Shown here: positions 29,094-38,793 of the stretch, in pieces
How positions within the stretch are numbered: the stretch's first letter is position 1
Layout: the number at the start of each line of letters is the position of its first letter
Source: Dyadobacter beijingensis DSM 21582
GTDB lineage: Bacteria > Bacteroidota > Bacteroidia > Cytophagales > Spirosomataceae
Assembly (NCBI RefSeq): GCF_000382205.1
Contig: NZ_KB907787.1
Coordinates: 1-64,000 of the forward strand
Direction of reading: 5' to 3'
DNA: 64,000 nucleotides
Program-made: the position numbers and the translations under genes
Notes under the pieces: generated by a model
What the model was told of the DNA's origin: nothing
Databases searched by the model: none
The model's input: only the letters and a program-made list of their open reading frames with translations

Positions 29094-30343
29094 AACCCTT
29101 TGCTATGTCCGACAATGGTCAGGTTGTTCAAACTGTGGCCCATTTTGTCGCGCTTGGTGAGCAGGTATTTCTCATTGTAGGGGTTGGCAGGAATTTCGAT
29201 CCCTACCGAATCCACGATTTCGAGGCCGTAGCCGATCAGCCCTGCCCGTTTTTTCGGATTATTGGTAATGAGTTTGATTTTTGTCAAATCCAGGTCACGG
29301 AGGATTTGAGCGCCTACGCCATAGTCGCGGTCGTCCATCGGGAAACCCAGTTCCAGGTTGGCTTCCACGGTGTCGCGGCCCATTTCCTGCAATTTATAAG
29401 CTCTCAGTTTGTTCAAAAGGCCGATACCCCGTCCTTCCTGGTTCATATAAACGATCACGCCTTTGCCGGCTTTGTCGACCATTCCCATGGCGGCGTGCAG
29501 CTGGGGCCCGCAGTCGCAGCGGCAGGAACCGAAAATATCGCCCGTTACGCACGACGAGTGCACACGCACGAGCACGGGTTCGTCTTTTTCCCAGGTACCT
29601 TTCACCAATGCGAGGTGCAGGTCGCCCGTATTGATCTGCCGGTAGGCGATCAGGTCGAAATGGCCCCATTTGGTAGGCATATCTACGCCGATTTCCCGTT
29701 TGATGAGCGATTCCTCGCGCAAGCGGTATTCAATCAGGTCTTTGATACTCACCAGTTTCAGGTTGAAACGGTTGGCGATCTCGCGCAGCTGCGGCAGGCG
29801 TGCCATCGATCCGTCCTCATTGAGGATTTCAACCAAAACCCCTGCCGGCGAAAGTCCTGCAAGACGCGGGAAGTCGATCGCGGCTTCGGTATGGCCTGTA
29901 CGGCGCAGTACGCCGCCGCGTTTGGCTTTCAATGGGAAAATATGTCCCGGACGGCCCAGATCGGTCGGTTTTGTCTCATTGTTTACCAGCGCCTGGATCG
30001 TTTTGGAGCGGTCGCTGGCGGAAATACCGGTGGTACAGCCGTGGCCCAGCAAATCGACCGACACGGTAAATGCGGTCTCATGCAGGGCGGTGTTGTTGCC
30101 CACCATCATTTCAAGTTCCAGTTCGGCGCAGCGTTCTTCGGTAATGGGCACGCAGATAAGCCCGCGGCCTTCCCTCGCCATAAAATTGACTATTTCCGGC
30201 GTTACCAGTTCGGCAGCGCAGATAAAATCACCTTCATTTTCACGGTCCTCGTCATCGACAACGATGATCAATTCACCTCTTTTGATCGCTTCGATGGCAT
30301 CTTCGATAGAGTCCAGCGCGATCGGGTTGGTATTGTTACTCAT
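29090..30343 (-). CDS. ribBA: Bifunctional DHBP synthase / GTP cyclohydrolase II
   Basis: A 417-residue riboflavin-biosynthesis enzyme. The N-terminal RibB domain (about 1-205) makes 3,4-dihydroxy-2-butanone 4-phosphate from ribulose 5-phosphate; see [20 protein letters not shown] and [16 protein letters not shown]. The C-terminal RibA domain (about 210-405) opens GTP; the zinc ligands lie in [20 protein letters not shown], and the catalytic part is [20 protein letters not shown]. No FMN riboswitch is visible in the 184-base upstream gap. Confidence 0.96.
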   Translation of the reverse strand: MSNNTNPIALDSIEDAIEAIKRGELIIVVDDEDRENEGDFICAAELVTPEIVNFMAREGRGLICVPITEERCAELELEMMVGNNTALHETAFTVSVDLLGHGCTTGISASDRSKTIQALVNNETKPTDLGRPGHIFPLKAKRGGVLRRTGHTEAAIDFPRLAGLSPAGVLVEILNEDGSMARLPQLREIANRFNLKLVSIKDLIEYRLREESLIKREIGVDMPTKWGHFDLIAYRQINTGDLHLALVKGTWEKDEPVLVRVHSSCVTGDIFGSCRCDCGPQLHAAMGMVDKAGKGVIVYMNQEGRGIGLLNKLRAYKLQEMGRDTVEANLELGFPMDDRDYGVGAQILRDLDLTKIKLITNNPKKRAGLIGYGLEIVDSVGIEIPANPYNEKYLLTKRDKMGHSLNNLTIVGHSKGL

Positions 30344-30394
30344 TAATCGGGTTAATGAAAAAATAGTTTTAAACTAAAACTCGTTTTTACTCTG

Positions 30395-30402
30395 CAAAGG
30401 TA
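30395..30402 (-). promoter_or_regulatory. TAnnTTTG promoter box of ribBA
   Basis: On the minus strand TACCTTTGC lies about 52 bases upstream of the ribBA ATG. No convincing -33 element was found. Confidence 0.5.
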
Positions 30403-30527
30403 CGTTGATAATGTCGAAAGTTCTATTTTTGAACGTCCGTTACAGGTTGTAACAAAGGATTTGCACGATCCGTTTCAACCGGACGAACCTGCACGACGCG
30501 CACCGCGGGAACCTACTTTACTCATCC

Positions 30528-32498
30528 ATGACACATAAGCTACTGATCCTGTTTTTGTTGAGCTTTCTTTCGCTGGTTCGGATAGAAGTGTCAGGCCAGG
30601 GTAGTATTGCGAGGACGCAAAGCTTTTGCGGAAACACAGGCGGCTTTAATGTGACACCCACGGAGGGCTGCGCGCCTATGACGGTGAATGTCAAGAACCT
30701 GATGCACAAGGCCGAAAGCCTGACCTACGCATTCCGTTTCGACCGTAACCAGAATACGCCGCCCAACACGAGCGAGACGACTCAGGACTCCACTTTTACC
30801 TACCAGACGCCCGGTACTTATACGATTTTGCAATACGGAAGCGCCGGAGGTACCGGTTTCAGCATGTGCAAGGATGTGCAGGTAAAAGAAACCCGCGGCC
30901 CGAATGCGGAGATCATTGCCTGCCAGAACGGCAAAGTGCGCCTCACGATCGTGAGCGACGATATTTCCAAGGCTTACGACGCGATAGAAATCAGCTGGGG
31001 CGACGGAGTCAATCAAATGGTGAACATCAAGACGAGCACTGCCGCATACTTCGATCACACATACACGGGAACCGGCGCGCGCCCGGCCATCACGCTCAAA
31101 GGCAGCTATAACAGCGGACAATGCTCTACCAGTACGAAGGCCACGACCATTACCGCCAACACCCCGCCGCCATCGCTGGCCAGCATTCGTATCCGAAGCG
31201 TAGAAATGCCCGCCAGCGGCGATGCCAAGGTGATTTACGAAGGTATGGAAGGCGTGGAAACGAAGGTGTACATTGCCAAAAGCGACGACAATTTTATTTA
31301 TACCAATAAAAGCACCCAATCCGGCGGGCCGCAATCGGCAACCGTGCCGCTGCTCGACCCTAAGACGGTGTACCGCTTTCAACTCTGGTCGACGGACATT
31401 TGCGGGAATATCATCAAAAGCCCGATCGTGAGCAGTATGGCGATCAAGCAGGGCGGGCTGTCGCTCGACGAAATCATCGCCCTCGAATGGGAGAACGACG
31501 CCAACACCGATCCCGTGGTGGAATATCAGATCAAACGGAACGGCGCCGTGATTTTCACCACGCCCAACAAGCGCTCGTACGAGGATACCGACGTGAAATG
31601 CGGCAATACTTATCAATACGAAGTCGTGGCGATTATCGAGAACGATGTGCGCTCTTATTCCGCGCCGATCAGCCTGGAACCTAAGACTTCCCCTCCGGGC
31701 AATATCACCAATGCGACGGTCACCGTGAAGGACGAAAATACGATCGGTACCAAAGTGGAACTGTCGGGAGAGGGACTTACAAGTGCATATAATCTCGTCG
31801 TGGAGCGCGCAGTGCTCGGCACCTCGAACTTTGAACTGGTTTCTCCGGCAAATAACCAGAGCCTGCAATGGGATGACACGAATGTGAGTACTTCACAAAG
31901 TTCCTATTGCTATCGCTTTCAATACGAGAATGCCTGCAAGATGAAATCGCCGTCGTTCAGCACACCTGTTTGCTCCATTTTGCTGAGTACCAAGAGCCCG
32001 GAGATCGTCTGGAACCCCGACGCACCGTTTATCAGCACCATTGAGGCGTACAATTTGCAGCAGGTAGACGGAAGCGGAAGTCTGATCAATACCATTTCAA
32101 AAGGTCTTTCAACAAGCCATACCCTGGATTTGGCCTCCCAATCCGATTTCGGGTATCGCATTGAAGCGAAATCCTCGGACGGCAACTTTACCAGTCTTTC
32201 CAATGTCCTCAATTTCAGAAGCGAGGCCATTATCCTCGTCCCCGATGCATTCACACCCAACGGCGATGCGTACAATGAGCGTTTCGAGGTAAAAGCATAT
32301 TTCATCAAGGAATTCAAAATGTCGGTTTTCAGCCGGTGGGGCGAAGTGATTTTCCATTCTGAGGACATTGCAGAAGGCTGGGACGGCAACTTCAAAACCG
32401 GCAAGGCGCCGGGCGGCTACTACCTCTACAAGATCGAAGCGACCAACACTTCGGGTGAGACTGTCGTAAAAAATGGGAGCTTTCTGCTAATAAGATAG
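30528..32498 (+). CDS. T9SS-targeted surface protein with CHU_C C-terminal domain
   Basis: A 656-residue secreted protein. A signal peptide (MTHKLLILFLLSFLSLVRIE, cleaved near SGQ) is followed by a PKD-like domain starting GFNVTPTEGCAPMTVNVKN, then several fibronectin-like segments with recurring conserved cysteines. The last 90 residues are the gliding-associated C-terminal sorting domain (TIGR04131): ILVPDAFTPNGDAYNERFEV, SVFSRWGEVIFHSED, WDGNFKTGKAPGGYYLYK, and final SFLLIR. Such domains direct export by the type IX system and cell-surface retention. It is a tandem paralogue of the next gene. Confidence 0.9.
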   Translation: MTHKLLILFLLSFLSLVRIEVSGQGSIARTQSFCGNTGGFNVTPTEGCAPMTVNVKNLMHKAESLTYAFRFDRNQNTPPNTSETTQDSTFTYQTPGTYTILQYGSAGGTGFSMCKDVQVKETRGPNAEIIACQNGKVRLTIVSDDISKAYDAIEISWGDGVNQMVNIKTSTAAYFDHTYTGTGARPAITLKGSYNSGQCSTSTKATTITANTPPPSLASIRIRSVEMPASGDAKVIYEGMEGVETKVYIAKSDDNFIYTNKSTQSGGPQSATVPLLDPKTVYRFQLWSTDICGNIIKSPIVSSMAIKQGGLSLDEIIALEWENDANTDPVVEYQIKRNGAVIFTTPNKRSYEDTDVKCGNTYQYEVVAIIENDVRSYSAPISLEPKTSPPGNITNATVTVKDENTIGTKVELSGEGLTSAYNLVVERAVLGTSNFELVSPANNQSLQWDDTNVSTSQSSYCYRFQYENACKMKSPSFSTPVCSILLSTKSPEIVWNPDAPFISTIEAYNLQQVDGSGSLINTISKGLSTSHTLDLASQSDFGYRIEAKSSDGNFTSLSNVLNFRSEAIILVPDAFTPNGDAYNERFEVKAYFIKEFKMSVFSRWGEVIFHSEDIAEGWDGNFKTGKAPGGYYLYKIEATNTSGETVVKNGSFLLIR

Positions 32499-32518
32499 GA
32501 TTTTTCCAATACTCTTGC

Positions 32519-32555
32519 CCACGGGATAATACATTTTTAATAATCCCGTTTAATA
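32519..32555 (+). terminator. Possible terminator between the two T9SS genes
   Basis: ACGGGAT (32521-32527) and ATCCCGT (32543-32549) pair around an AT-rich loop and are followed by TTTAAT. The T-tract is weak. Confidence 0.4.
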
Positions 32556-32585
32556 GGTACGCATTATTGCCACCCCTAAATAGCT

Positions 32586-32593
32586 TATTTTTG
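32586..32593 (+). promoter_or_regulatory. TAnnTTTG promoter box of the second T9SS gene
   Basis: TATTTTTGC lies 95 bases upstream of the ATG at 32688, with a TTG at 32567-32569 as a possible -33 element. This supports separate transcription of the paralogue. Confidence 0.5.
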
Positions 32594-32687
32594 CTATCGC
32601 GTTTTTGAATTCGTTAAGATTCCCTAAAAACTTATTGTTTTATCTATCGTCTTTGAAAAAAGGTATTGGATTAATATTGCCACACTT

Positions 32688-34607
32688 ATGAGAAAAACAC
32701 TACTATCCTTCTCTTCATTCTTCATTTTATGCTCAGCCGTAACGGGGTATGGCCAGGGACTTTGTGATCGCGGCGGCGGTGATTTTGAGTTGAGCACCTA
32801 CGAAGGATGTGTGCCGCTGACTGTTACAATTACGAACAAGGTACAAAATCCGATCTTGGTCGGATATAATGGTAACTACGATGGCGTGTCTCAGAACCCC
32901 AGCTTCATTGATGTTCCGAGCGTTACCTATAACAATCCAGGGTCGTTCATTTTCTTGCAGCAGGCGGCTATTACGACGGGCCGTGTATACGCTTGCCGGC
33001 GTGTAAAAGCCATTGAAACCGGGCTCATCGCAGCTACTTATTCCTCCTGCGGCGGCGGCCAGGTGAGCATGGAGCTCACCGACAATGCCATTTTGAAAGC
33101 ATACGATCAGGTGGAAATCAAATGGGGGGATGGAATAACGGAAGTATGGAAAAAAGGCGATCCGCTGACATTCAGGCACAGTTATACCAATGTAAACGAC
33201 AAGCCCACCATCACATTCCAGGGCCTGTATTCAACCGGGGTTTGCCGAGCGGGCCGAGTAAACAGCCTTCCCGTCACATTCGAACGTCCGCAATTGAATG
33301 AAATCCAGATGAGTGCCGTCGAAATGCGCAATGACGGAACGTTACGCCTTACTTATAAAGGCGTGGCCGGTATTCCAACCGACATTCAATTCAGCACCGA
33401 CGGTACCACTTTTGCTACTTCCGGGCGGCGCACGACCGGTGGTACGCAGCCTTACGATATCAAAGGATTAAATATAGCGCAGGTTTACAAAGTCCGCCTT
33501 TCTTCCGAAGACCTTTGCGCAGGAACTACCGAAACACAGCCGATCAGCTCAGTAACACTTACAGGTAACACTTCAAATGGGGCAAATTCATTGAAATGGA
33601 GCCAATATCCTGATGCGGCACAATTCGACGGCTACGACTTGCTTCGCGACGGGACGATCATTAAATCCTTCACGGGCGTAGGTGAGACCTCCTACACTGA
33701 CGAAGACGTAGAATGTGGGACCTTCGTGGAATACCAGGTGGTAGCAAGATTGAAAGCGGCCACTTCGACATCTGCCGCGGTAGGTTTGAAAGTTGAAACA
33801 GGTAGTGCGAAGCCATTGAACGGCGGTTCGGTATCTGTCCTGGATGCGGGAAGCATTGCCATTAAAGCGGATGTTCCTGGTGCGGGGCCTAATACTTCCT
33901 ACGAGCTTTCGATCGAGCGCGCGGAGGCCGGTACGACTGTCTTCAAAAAAATCATTACCCTTTATAATGAAAGCGATTATGTTGATAATTCTGTAAAAAC
34001 GAGCGAGCTATCATATTGCTACCGAATGAGTTATCAAAACTCGTGCGGACAGAAAGTACCGGTATCGGAGCCTATTTGCAGCATTTTGTTAAATAAAAAC
34101 CTAACAACCCTAAACTGGACGGCCGACGCGCCGATTTTGGGCGGTTTTGAAGGTTATACCGTCGTTCAAACCGGTTCCAGCGGCAATGCGGAGGAGATTC
34201 CGGTAAACAAGCTTACGAACTACACAGTCAAGCTCAATAATCAGAGCGATCTGGAATATAATTTCATGATCCGGGCGGCCGATGCAACAGGCGATTTCGA
34301 AAGCCTTTCGAACATCGTCAACTACCGGAGAAATGCCGGGGTGTTCGTGCCGGATGCATTTACACCCAATGGCGACGGCTTCAACGACGTGCTCGAAGCG
34401 AAATCCGAGCAACTCCGGTCGTTCAATATGTCGGTGATGAACCGCTGGGGCGTGGTGGTGTTCCATTCCGACGACATCGCCAAGGGCTGGGACGGCACCG
34501 TGGAAGGTACCAATGCGCCCGTCGGCTACTACTATTACAAGATGACTTTCGTCGACGACATCGATCAAACTGTTGAAAAAAGCGGTACTTTTATGCTTTT
34601 ACGGTGA
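32688..34607 (+). CDS. T9SS-targeted surface protein with CHU_C C-terminal domain (paralogue)
   Basis: A 639-residue paralogue of the preceding gene with the same plan: signal peptide (LLSFSSFFILCSAVTGYGQG), a PKD-like start (GDFELSTYEGCVPLTVTITN), beta-rich repeats, and a TIGR04131 sorting domain (VFVPDAFTPNGDGFNDVLEA, SVMNRWGVVVFHSDDIAKGW, final GTFMLLR). Shared positions such as VEIKWGDG/IEISWGDG and the SYCYR motif point to tandem duplication followed by divergence. Outer surface; ligand unknown. Confidence 0.9.
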   Translation: MRKTLLSFSSFFILCSAVTGYGQGLCDRGGGDFELSTYEGCVPLTVTITNKVQNPILVGYNGNYDGVSQNPSFIDVPSVTYNNPGSFIFLQQAAITTGRVYACRRVKAIETGLIAATYSSCGGGQVSMELTDNAILKAYDQVEIKWGDGITEVWKKGDPLTFRHSYTNVNDKPTITFQGLYSTGVCRAGRVNSLPVTFERPQLNEIQMSAVEMRNDGTLRLTYKGVAGIPTDIQFSTDGTTFATSGRRTTGGTQPYDIKGLNIAQVYKVRLSSEDLCAGTTETQPISSVTLTGNTSNGANSLKWSQYPDAAQFDGYDLLRDGTIIKSFTGVGETSYTDEDVECGTFVEYQVVARLKAATSTSAAVGLKVETGSAKPLNGGSVSVLDAGSIAIKADVPGAGPNTSYELSIERAEAGTTVFKKIITLYNESDYVDNSVKTSELSYCYRMSYQNSCGQKVPVSEPICSILLNKNLTTLNWTADAPILGGFEGYTVVQTGSSGNAEEIPVNKLTNYTVKLNNQSDLEYNFMIRAADATGDFESLSNIVNYRRNAGVFVPDAFTPNGDGFNDVLEAKSEQLRSFNMSVMNRWGVVVFHSDDIAKGWDGTVEGTNAPVGYYYYKMTFVDDIDQTVEKSGTFMLLR

Positions 34608-34662
34608 GGAACTATTTCTGTGAAATAAGTTTTCTCAAGTTTTAAACTTAATAAGTACAGCT

Positions 34663-35010
34663 ATGTTTGGAAATATGGCGGACATGATGGGCCTCATGGG
34701 TAAAATGAAGGACATTCAGTCGCGTATGAAAGAGGCACAGGAACAGCTTGTTCACATCACCGAAACCGCCGAATCGGGTGGGGGGATGGTGAAGGCGACT
34801 GTCGATGGAAAAAGGAAGCTGATCAGCCTCGATGTGGATAAGGACCTTATCAATGGGGACGACAAGGAAATGCTGCAAGACCTCATTGTAGCGGCCGTCA
34901 ACAAGGCCAATGAAAATATTGAATCCAAAATTCAACAACATCTGCAGAAGGTAACGGATGGAGTGCTTCCCAACATTCCAGGGCTGGATTTGGGCAGCTT
35001 TATGAAATAA
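34663..35010 (+). CDS. YbaB/EbfC family nucleoid-associated protein
   Basis: A 115-residue DNA-binding protein of the YbaB/EbfC family, which forms a tweezer-like dimer and coats DNA. Features: MFGNMADMMGLMGKMKDIQS, amphipathic helix RMKEAQEQLVHITETAESGG, the conserved GMVKATVDGKRKLISLDVD and a C-terminal helix. Its usual recR/dnaX neighbours are absent. The glycosyltransferase gene starts 12 bases after it on the same strand. Confidence 0.93.
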   Translation: MFGNMADMMGLMGKMKDIQSRMKEAQEQLVHITETAESGGGMVKATVDGKRKLISLDVDKDLINGDDKEMLQDLIVAAVNKANENIESKIQQHLQKVTDGVLPNIPGLDLGSFMK

Positions 35011-35022
35011 CCCAACATCCGA

Positions 35023-36051
35023 ATGGCTCCCTCTGTTGCGATTGTAATCCTGAATTATAACGGCCGGCATTACCTCGAAAAATTCCTTCCCAACATCATC
35101 GGGCACTCCAAAGGCCACGCTATCTGGATCGCCGATAATGCTTCTACCGACCACTCGATGGAGTGGCTTGCCGAGCATTATCCCGAGCTGAATACGCTTG
35201 CAATCTCGGAAAACAAGGGTTATGCCGGCGGCTATAATGACGCATTGCGCCGCATTCAGTCGGATTACTATATCCTGCTCAATTCCGATATCGAAGTGAC
35301 GGAAAACTGGATCGATCCGGTGATCGCATTCATGGAAACCGACCAGCGCATCGCCGCGTGCCAGCCGAAGATACGCGCGTACGACCTGCCAACGCACTTC
35401 GAGTACGCGGGAGCAGCGGGCGGATACATGGATTACCTCGGTTACCCGTTCTGCCGCGGCCGCATTTTCGATACGCGGGAAGAAGATTTAGGGCAATACG
35501 ACGACGAAAAGGACGTATTCTGGGCGACGGGCGCTTGCCTGTTTGTCCGCTCGGCGGCATTCCACGCGGCTTCGGGCTTCGACGAGTCGTTTTTTGCGCA
35601 CATGGAGGAAATCGACCTGTGCTGGCGGCTGCTGAATATGCGCTACCGGATTACCTACTGCGGCAAATCGACCGTTTACCACGTCGGCGGTGGCACATTA
35701 CACAAATCCAATCCGAAAAAGACTTTCCTCAATTACCGCAACAACCTGATCATGCTCTACAAAAACCTGCCGAAAGGCCGGCGGTGGAAAACGATAGTGA
35801 TCAGGCTGATCCTCGACGGCATTTCCAGCGTGCGGTTTATGGCCACGGGCGCCTGGCCCGACGTTTTGGCGATATTACGGGCGCATTTCGCGTTCTACGG
35901 GATGATACCCGAGCTAACGCGAAAAACCGAAAGGACCCGATACAGGGCTCCGCTCTATTACAGAAGTGTAGTTTGGGAGTATTTTGTGCTCGGAAAACAC
36001 CGCTTTGGGCAGCTTACGGGCATAGAACCCGTTAAAGTTCCCAGATCGTAG
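35023..36051 (+). CDS. Glycosyltransferase family 2
   Basis: A 342-residue GT-A fold glycosyltransferase. VAIVILNYNGRHYLEKFLPN opens the nucleotide-sugar fold; ADNASTDHSMEWLAEHYPE and the metal-binding ILLNSDIEVTENW follow (SD in place of the classical DxD). FFAHMEEIDLCWRLLNMRYR holds the probable catalytic acidic residues, as in rhamnosyl- and N-glycosyltransferase-like GT2 enzymes. The C-terminal 80 residues are hydrophobic/basic and may touch the membrane. The acceptor is unknown. Its 3' end overlaps the convergent PspC gene by 20 bases. Confidence 0.9.
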   Translation: MAPSVAIVILNYNGRHYLEKFLPNIIGHSKGHAIWIADNASTDHSMEWLAEHYPELNTLAISENKGYAGGYNDALRRIQSDYYILLNSDIEVTENWIDPVIAFMETDQRIAACQPKIRAYDLPTHFEYAGAAGGYMDYLGYPFCRGRIFDTREEDLGQYDDEKDVFWATGACLFVRSAAFHAASGFDESFFAHMEEIDLCWRLLNMRYRITYCGKSTVYHVGGGTLHKSNPKKTFLNYRNNLIMLYKNLPKGRRWKTIVIRLILDGISSVRFMATGAWPDVLAILRAHFAFYGMIPELTRKTERTRYRAPLYYRSVVWEYFVLGKHRFGQLTGIEPVKVPRS

Positions 36052-36253
36052 GGCTGTTATGCCGGCGCCAATGCTGGTGCAGATCCATCCAGAACGCCAG
36101 CACTAGGTATAATATAATAGGCGAACCGAAGGTCATGAAGGTGGCATAAATAAAGTATTTCCGAATGCTGCTGGCCGGAAAATTGAGCTTTTCGCCCAAC
36201 TCGGTGCATACGCCAAATATTTGGTTCTCAACGAAATACCTGAACTTGTTCAT
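36032..36253 (-). CDS. PspC domain membrane protein
   Basis: A 73-residue protein with the PspC-type pattern: an N-terminal FRYFVENQIFGVCTELGEKL segment followed by one hydrophobic stretch (FIYATFMTFGSPIILYLVLA) and a short charged tail. PspC proteins link envelope stress to gene regulation in other bacteria, but this short form has unknown function. Its last 20 bases overlap the glycosyltransferase 3' end. Confidence 0.75.
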   Translation of the reverse strand: MNKFRYFVENQIFGVCTELGEKLNFPASSIRKYFIYATFMTFGSPIILYLVLAFWMDLHQHWRRHNSPTIWEL

Positions 36254-36606
36254 ACCTGTTTTAGAATAATTGCCTCATAATTAGCGATTTTCGCCCGGAT
36301 ATGCAATTCTGACCCTGTGAAATTTGCATTAAGAATGCCAAAACAGCAAAATACCGCTAACTCGTAAATTTTCAAATTCTTTAATCAAATAAATTGTTTT
36401 ACAAACAATTTTTGTTTCTTTGTGATTGAAGATTTTGTAAGTTGTTCATTATAATCAAGATGTCTTCGGGAAAATTTCCAAAATTTCTTTTGCTAATGGG
36501 TTGAGCCTCCCTCAATTATTTGGTAGAGCCATTCTGACTTTTAACTGAAACGCCTTACATTTCTCCTGTATTTTCACCTTATTTCAATTTTTTTATTTCA
36601 ACTATT
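36254..36606. other. Intergenic leader region of the cold-shock gene, with a 21-base palindrome
   Basis: No gene is seen in these 353 bases between divergent pspC-like and csp genes. AAATTGTTT-TAC-AAACAATTT at 36391-36411 is a perfect inverted repeat with nine-base arms. A long AT-rich leader upstream of a cold-shock gene may hold an RNA thermosensor-like structure, but I cannot show that. Confidence 0.45.
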
Positions 36607-36801
36607 ATGCCAACAGGTACTGTAAAATTTTTCAATGAAGCTAAGGGATACGGCTTCATCGTGGAAGACGACACAAAAAAGGACATCTTCGTCCATGTGA
36701 CAGGATTGGGAGGACTTACTATCCGTGAAAATGACCAAGTAGAGTACGAAGTCGTTGAAGGAAAAAAAGGACTTAACGCTGTGCAGGTAAAAAAGATATA
36801 G
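36607..36801 (+). CDS. CspA family cold-shock protein
   Basis: A 64-residue single cold-shock domain that binds single-stranded RNA and DNA. RNP-1 is KGYGFI and RNP-2 is DIFVHV, both in the expected places (GTVKFFNEAKGYGFIVED; TKKDIFVHVTGLGG). The length is typical. It has a long AT-rich leader and a strong terminator, so it is a single-gene unit. Confidence 0.95.
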   Translation: MPTGTVKFFNEAKGYGFIVEDDTKKDIFVHVTGLGGLTIRENDQVEYEVVEGKKGLNAVQVKKI

Positions 36802-36825
36802 ATTGTATTTTTTTTGCAAGAGAAA

Positions 36826-36858
36826 TTAAAAATGCCGCTGATCTAGCGGCATTTTTAA
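36826..36858. terminator. Bidirectional terminator between csp and lysS
   Basis: A 14-bp perfect stem (TTAAAAATGCCGCT and its complement) with a five-base loop has A/T runs on both flanks, so it can terminate both convergent genes. Confidence 0.88.
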
Positions 36859-36866
36859 TTTATACA

Positions 36867-38582
36867 CTATGCTACCCAAGCCTTCACATCGTCCAGTTGA
36901 GGCATTTTTTCGTCAATTTTGAGTTTCTTCCGCATTCCGCCCAGGTCGTTGAAGATCTTGTTGGCGTTTGCACTTTTCAGTTGCTCGATCGTCAGGATAT
37001 TCATCTTCTGCAACGCTGGCACCCACACCGCAGGTACACCCGCAGTCACGTAATCCGACTCCTGCGCGATCACCGCTTTCTTCTCAGGCCGCATTTGCGG
37101 GAAGAAAATCACCTCCTGAATGCTGGCATTGTTCGTCAAAAGCATCGTCAGACGGTCGATACCGATACCGATACCCGCGGTAGGCGGCATACCGTATTCC
37201 AGTGAGCGGATAAAGTCGTCGTCCATTTCCATCGCCTCGTCGTCACCTTTTTCTTTCAGGCGCAGCTGGTCTTCGAAACGCTCTTTCTGTTCGATCGGAT
37301 CGTTGAGCTCGGAGTAGGCATTCGCTACTTCGCGGCCGTTCACAAACAGCTCGAAACGCTCTACCATACCTTTTTTGGTGCGGTGCTTCTTTGTCAGCGG
37401 CGACATTTCCACCGGGTGGTCGATAATGAATGTAGGCTGGATAATGTTTGCCTCCACTTTCTCACCAAAAATCTCGTCGATCAGCTTGCCTTTGCCCATG
37501 CTCTCGTTCACTTCCATTCCCCATGCACGGCATTGCTCGCGGATCGCCACTTCGTCCAGCGTTTCCACGTCGAGGCCGGTATATTGCTTGATCGCGTCGG
37601 TAATGCTCAGCCTCGGGTAAGGGCCGGCAAAATCCAGCTCCACATCCCCGAACACCGCTTTTGTAGTACCATTCACGGCCAGGGCCACTTTTTCAAGCAC
37701 CTGCTCGGTCATTTTCATCATCCAGAGATAGTCCTTATAAGCCACATACAGCTCCACGGTCGTGAACTCGGGGTTGTGGGTACGGTCCATTCCCTCGTTT
37801 CGGAACAGTTTTCCGAATTCATATACCCCTTCAAAACCGCCCACGATGAGGCGTTTCAAATGCAGCTCCGTCGCGATACGCAGGTACAAGCCCAGGTCGA
37901 GTGCATTATGGTGCGTCGTGAACGGGCGTGCGGCCGCGCCCCCGTGAATAGATTGCAATACCGGCGTTTCCACTTCCAGCCAGCCGCTCGCGTCGAAGAA
38001 CGAACGCATGGTGGTGATAATGCGGGCGCGTTTGATGAAAATGTCGCGTACTTCGGGGTTCACGATCAAATCCACGTAACGCTGGCGGTAGCGCAGCTCG
38101 GGATCGGTGAAGCCGTCGTGTACATTGCCGTCTTCGTCGCGCTTAACCACCGGCAGCGGGCGCAGCGATTTGTTCAGGATCTTGAATTCCTGCACGTGCA
38201 CGGAGATTTCGCCCGTTTGCGTGGTAAAAACAAACCCCGTCACAGCGATCATATCGCCGATGTCGAGCAATTTTTTGAAAACGGTGTTATATAATGTCTT
38301 GTCTTCGCCGGGGCACAGGTCGTCGCGGCGGAAGTACAACTGAATACGTCCCGTGCTGTCCTGGAACTCGGCAAATGCGGCGCTTCCCATAATGCGGAAG
38401 CCCATAAGCCGGCCGGCCATCGTGACGTGTTTATAGTCGATCTTGTTGTTCTCGTAGTTTTTAAGAATGTCGGCCGCATAGGCATTTACGACAAATTCTT
38501 CCGCCGGATAAGGCTCAATGCCCATCCGCATCAATTCTTCGCGTTTTTGGCGGCGCAGTATTTCCTGTTCGCTCAGTAGCAT
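36867..38582 (-). CDS. lysS: Lysyl-tRNA synthetase (class II)
   Basis: A 571-residue class II enzyme charging tRNA-Lys. The N-terminal OB anticodon-binding domain ([20 protein letters not shown]) is followed by catalytic motif 2 ([20 protein letters not shown]) and motif 3 ([20 protein letters not shown]). After the usual end ([11 protein letters not shown]) there are about 70 extra residues, [20 protein letters not shown] and onward to DDVKAWVA, a helical extension resembling helix-hairpin modules. Bacterial LysRS usually ends near 500 residues; the extension may be lineage-specific. Confidence 0.96.
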   Translation of the reverse strand: MLLSEQEILRRQKREELMRMGIEPYPAEEFVVNAYAADILKNYENNKIDYKHVTMAGRLMGFRIMGSAAFAEFQDSTGRIQLYFRRDDLCPGEDKTLYNTVFKKLLDIGDMIAVTGFVFTTQTGEISVHVQEFKILNKSLRPLPVVKRDEDGNVHDGFTDPELRYRQRYVDLIVNPEVRDIFIKRARIITTMRSFFDASGWLEVETPVLQSIHGGAAARPFTTHHNALDLGLYLRIATELHLKRLIVGGFEGVYEFGKLFRNEGMDRTHNPEFTTVELYVAYKDYLWMMKMTEQVLEKVALAVNGTTKAVFGDVELDFAGPYPRLSITDAIKQYTGLDVETLDEVAIREQCRAWGMEVNESMGKGKLIDEIFGEKVEANIIQPTFIIDHPVEMSPLTKKHRTKKGMVERFELFVNGREVANAYSELNDPIEQKERFEDQLRLKEKGDDEAMEMDDDFIRSLEYGMPPTAGIGIGIDRLTMLLTNNASIQEVIFFPQMRPEKKAVIAQESDYVTAGVPAVWVPALQKMNILTIEQLKSANANKIFNDLGGMRKKLKIDEKMPQLDDVKAWVA

Positions 38583-38628
38583 CTTAAAGCAATGGATTGG
38601 TAAATGGAACTAGGTATTCCAAAAGAGT

Positions 38629-38652
38629 GCGCAAAACTACTACATTTTGCGC
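38629..38652 (-). promoter_or_regulatory. lysS promoter box within an inverted repeat
   Basis: TAGTTTTGC (minus strand, box at 38632-38639) lies 50 bases upstream of the lysS ATG. It overlaps a perfect 8-bp inverted repeat, GCGCAAAA-N8-TTTTGCGC, which could be an operator. Confidence 0.4.
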
Positions 38653-38793
38653 TCAATAACGAGCAAAGCAGCCGGTAAGATGCTGAAATGACCGGTAGGA
38701 CATTATTTCTGGCACGCTATTAATGTCTTCCTTATATTGTAACCGGAGCGACCTGTTCCCTTTTTCATCAACAGCGCCAAACCTCTTCGTTTC

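Noticed and set aside
29105..30346. Long plus-strand frame (413 codons) opposite ribBA
   Set aside because: Exact antisense shadow of ribBA; many His, Phe and Gln residues and no domain, while ribBA motifs are certain.
30344..30527. FMN riboswitch upstream of ribBA
   Set aside because: The gap is short and I find none of the conserved FMN aptamer blocks.
30591..31868. Long minus-strand frame (425 codons) opposite the first T9SS gene
   Set aside because: Antisense shadow of a gene with signal peptide and CHU_C domain.
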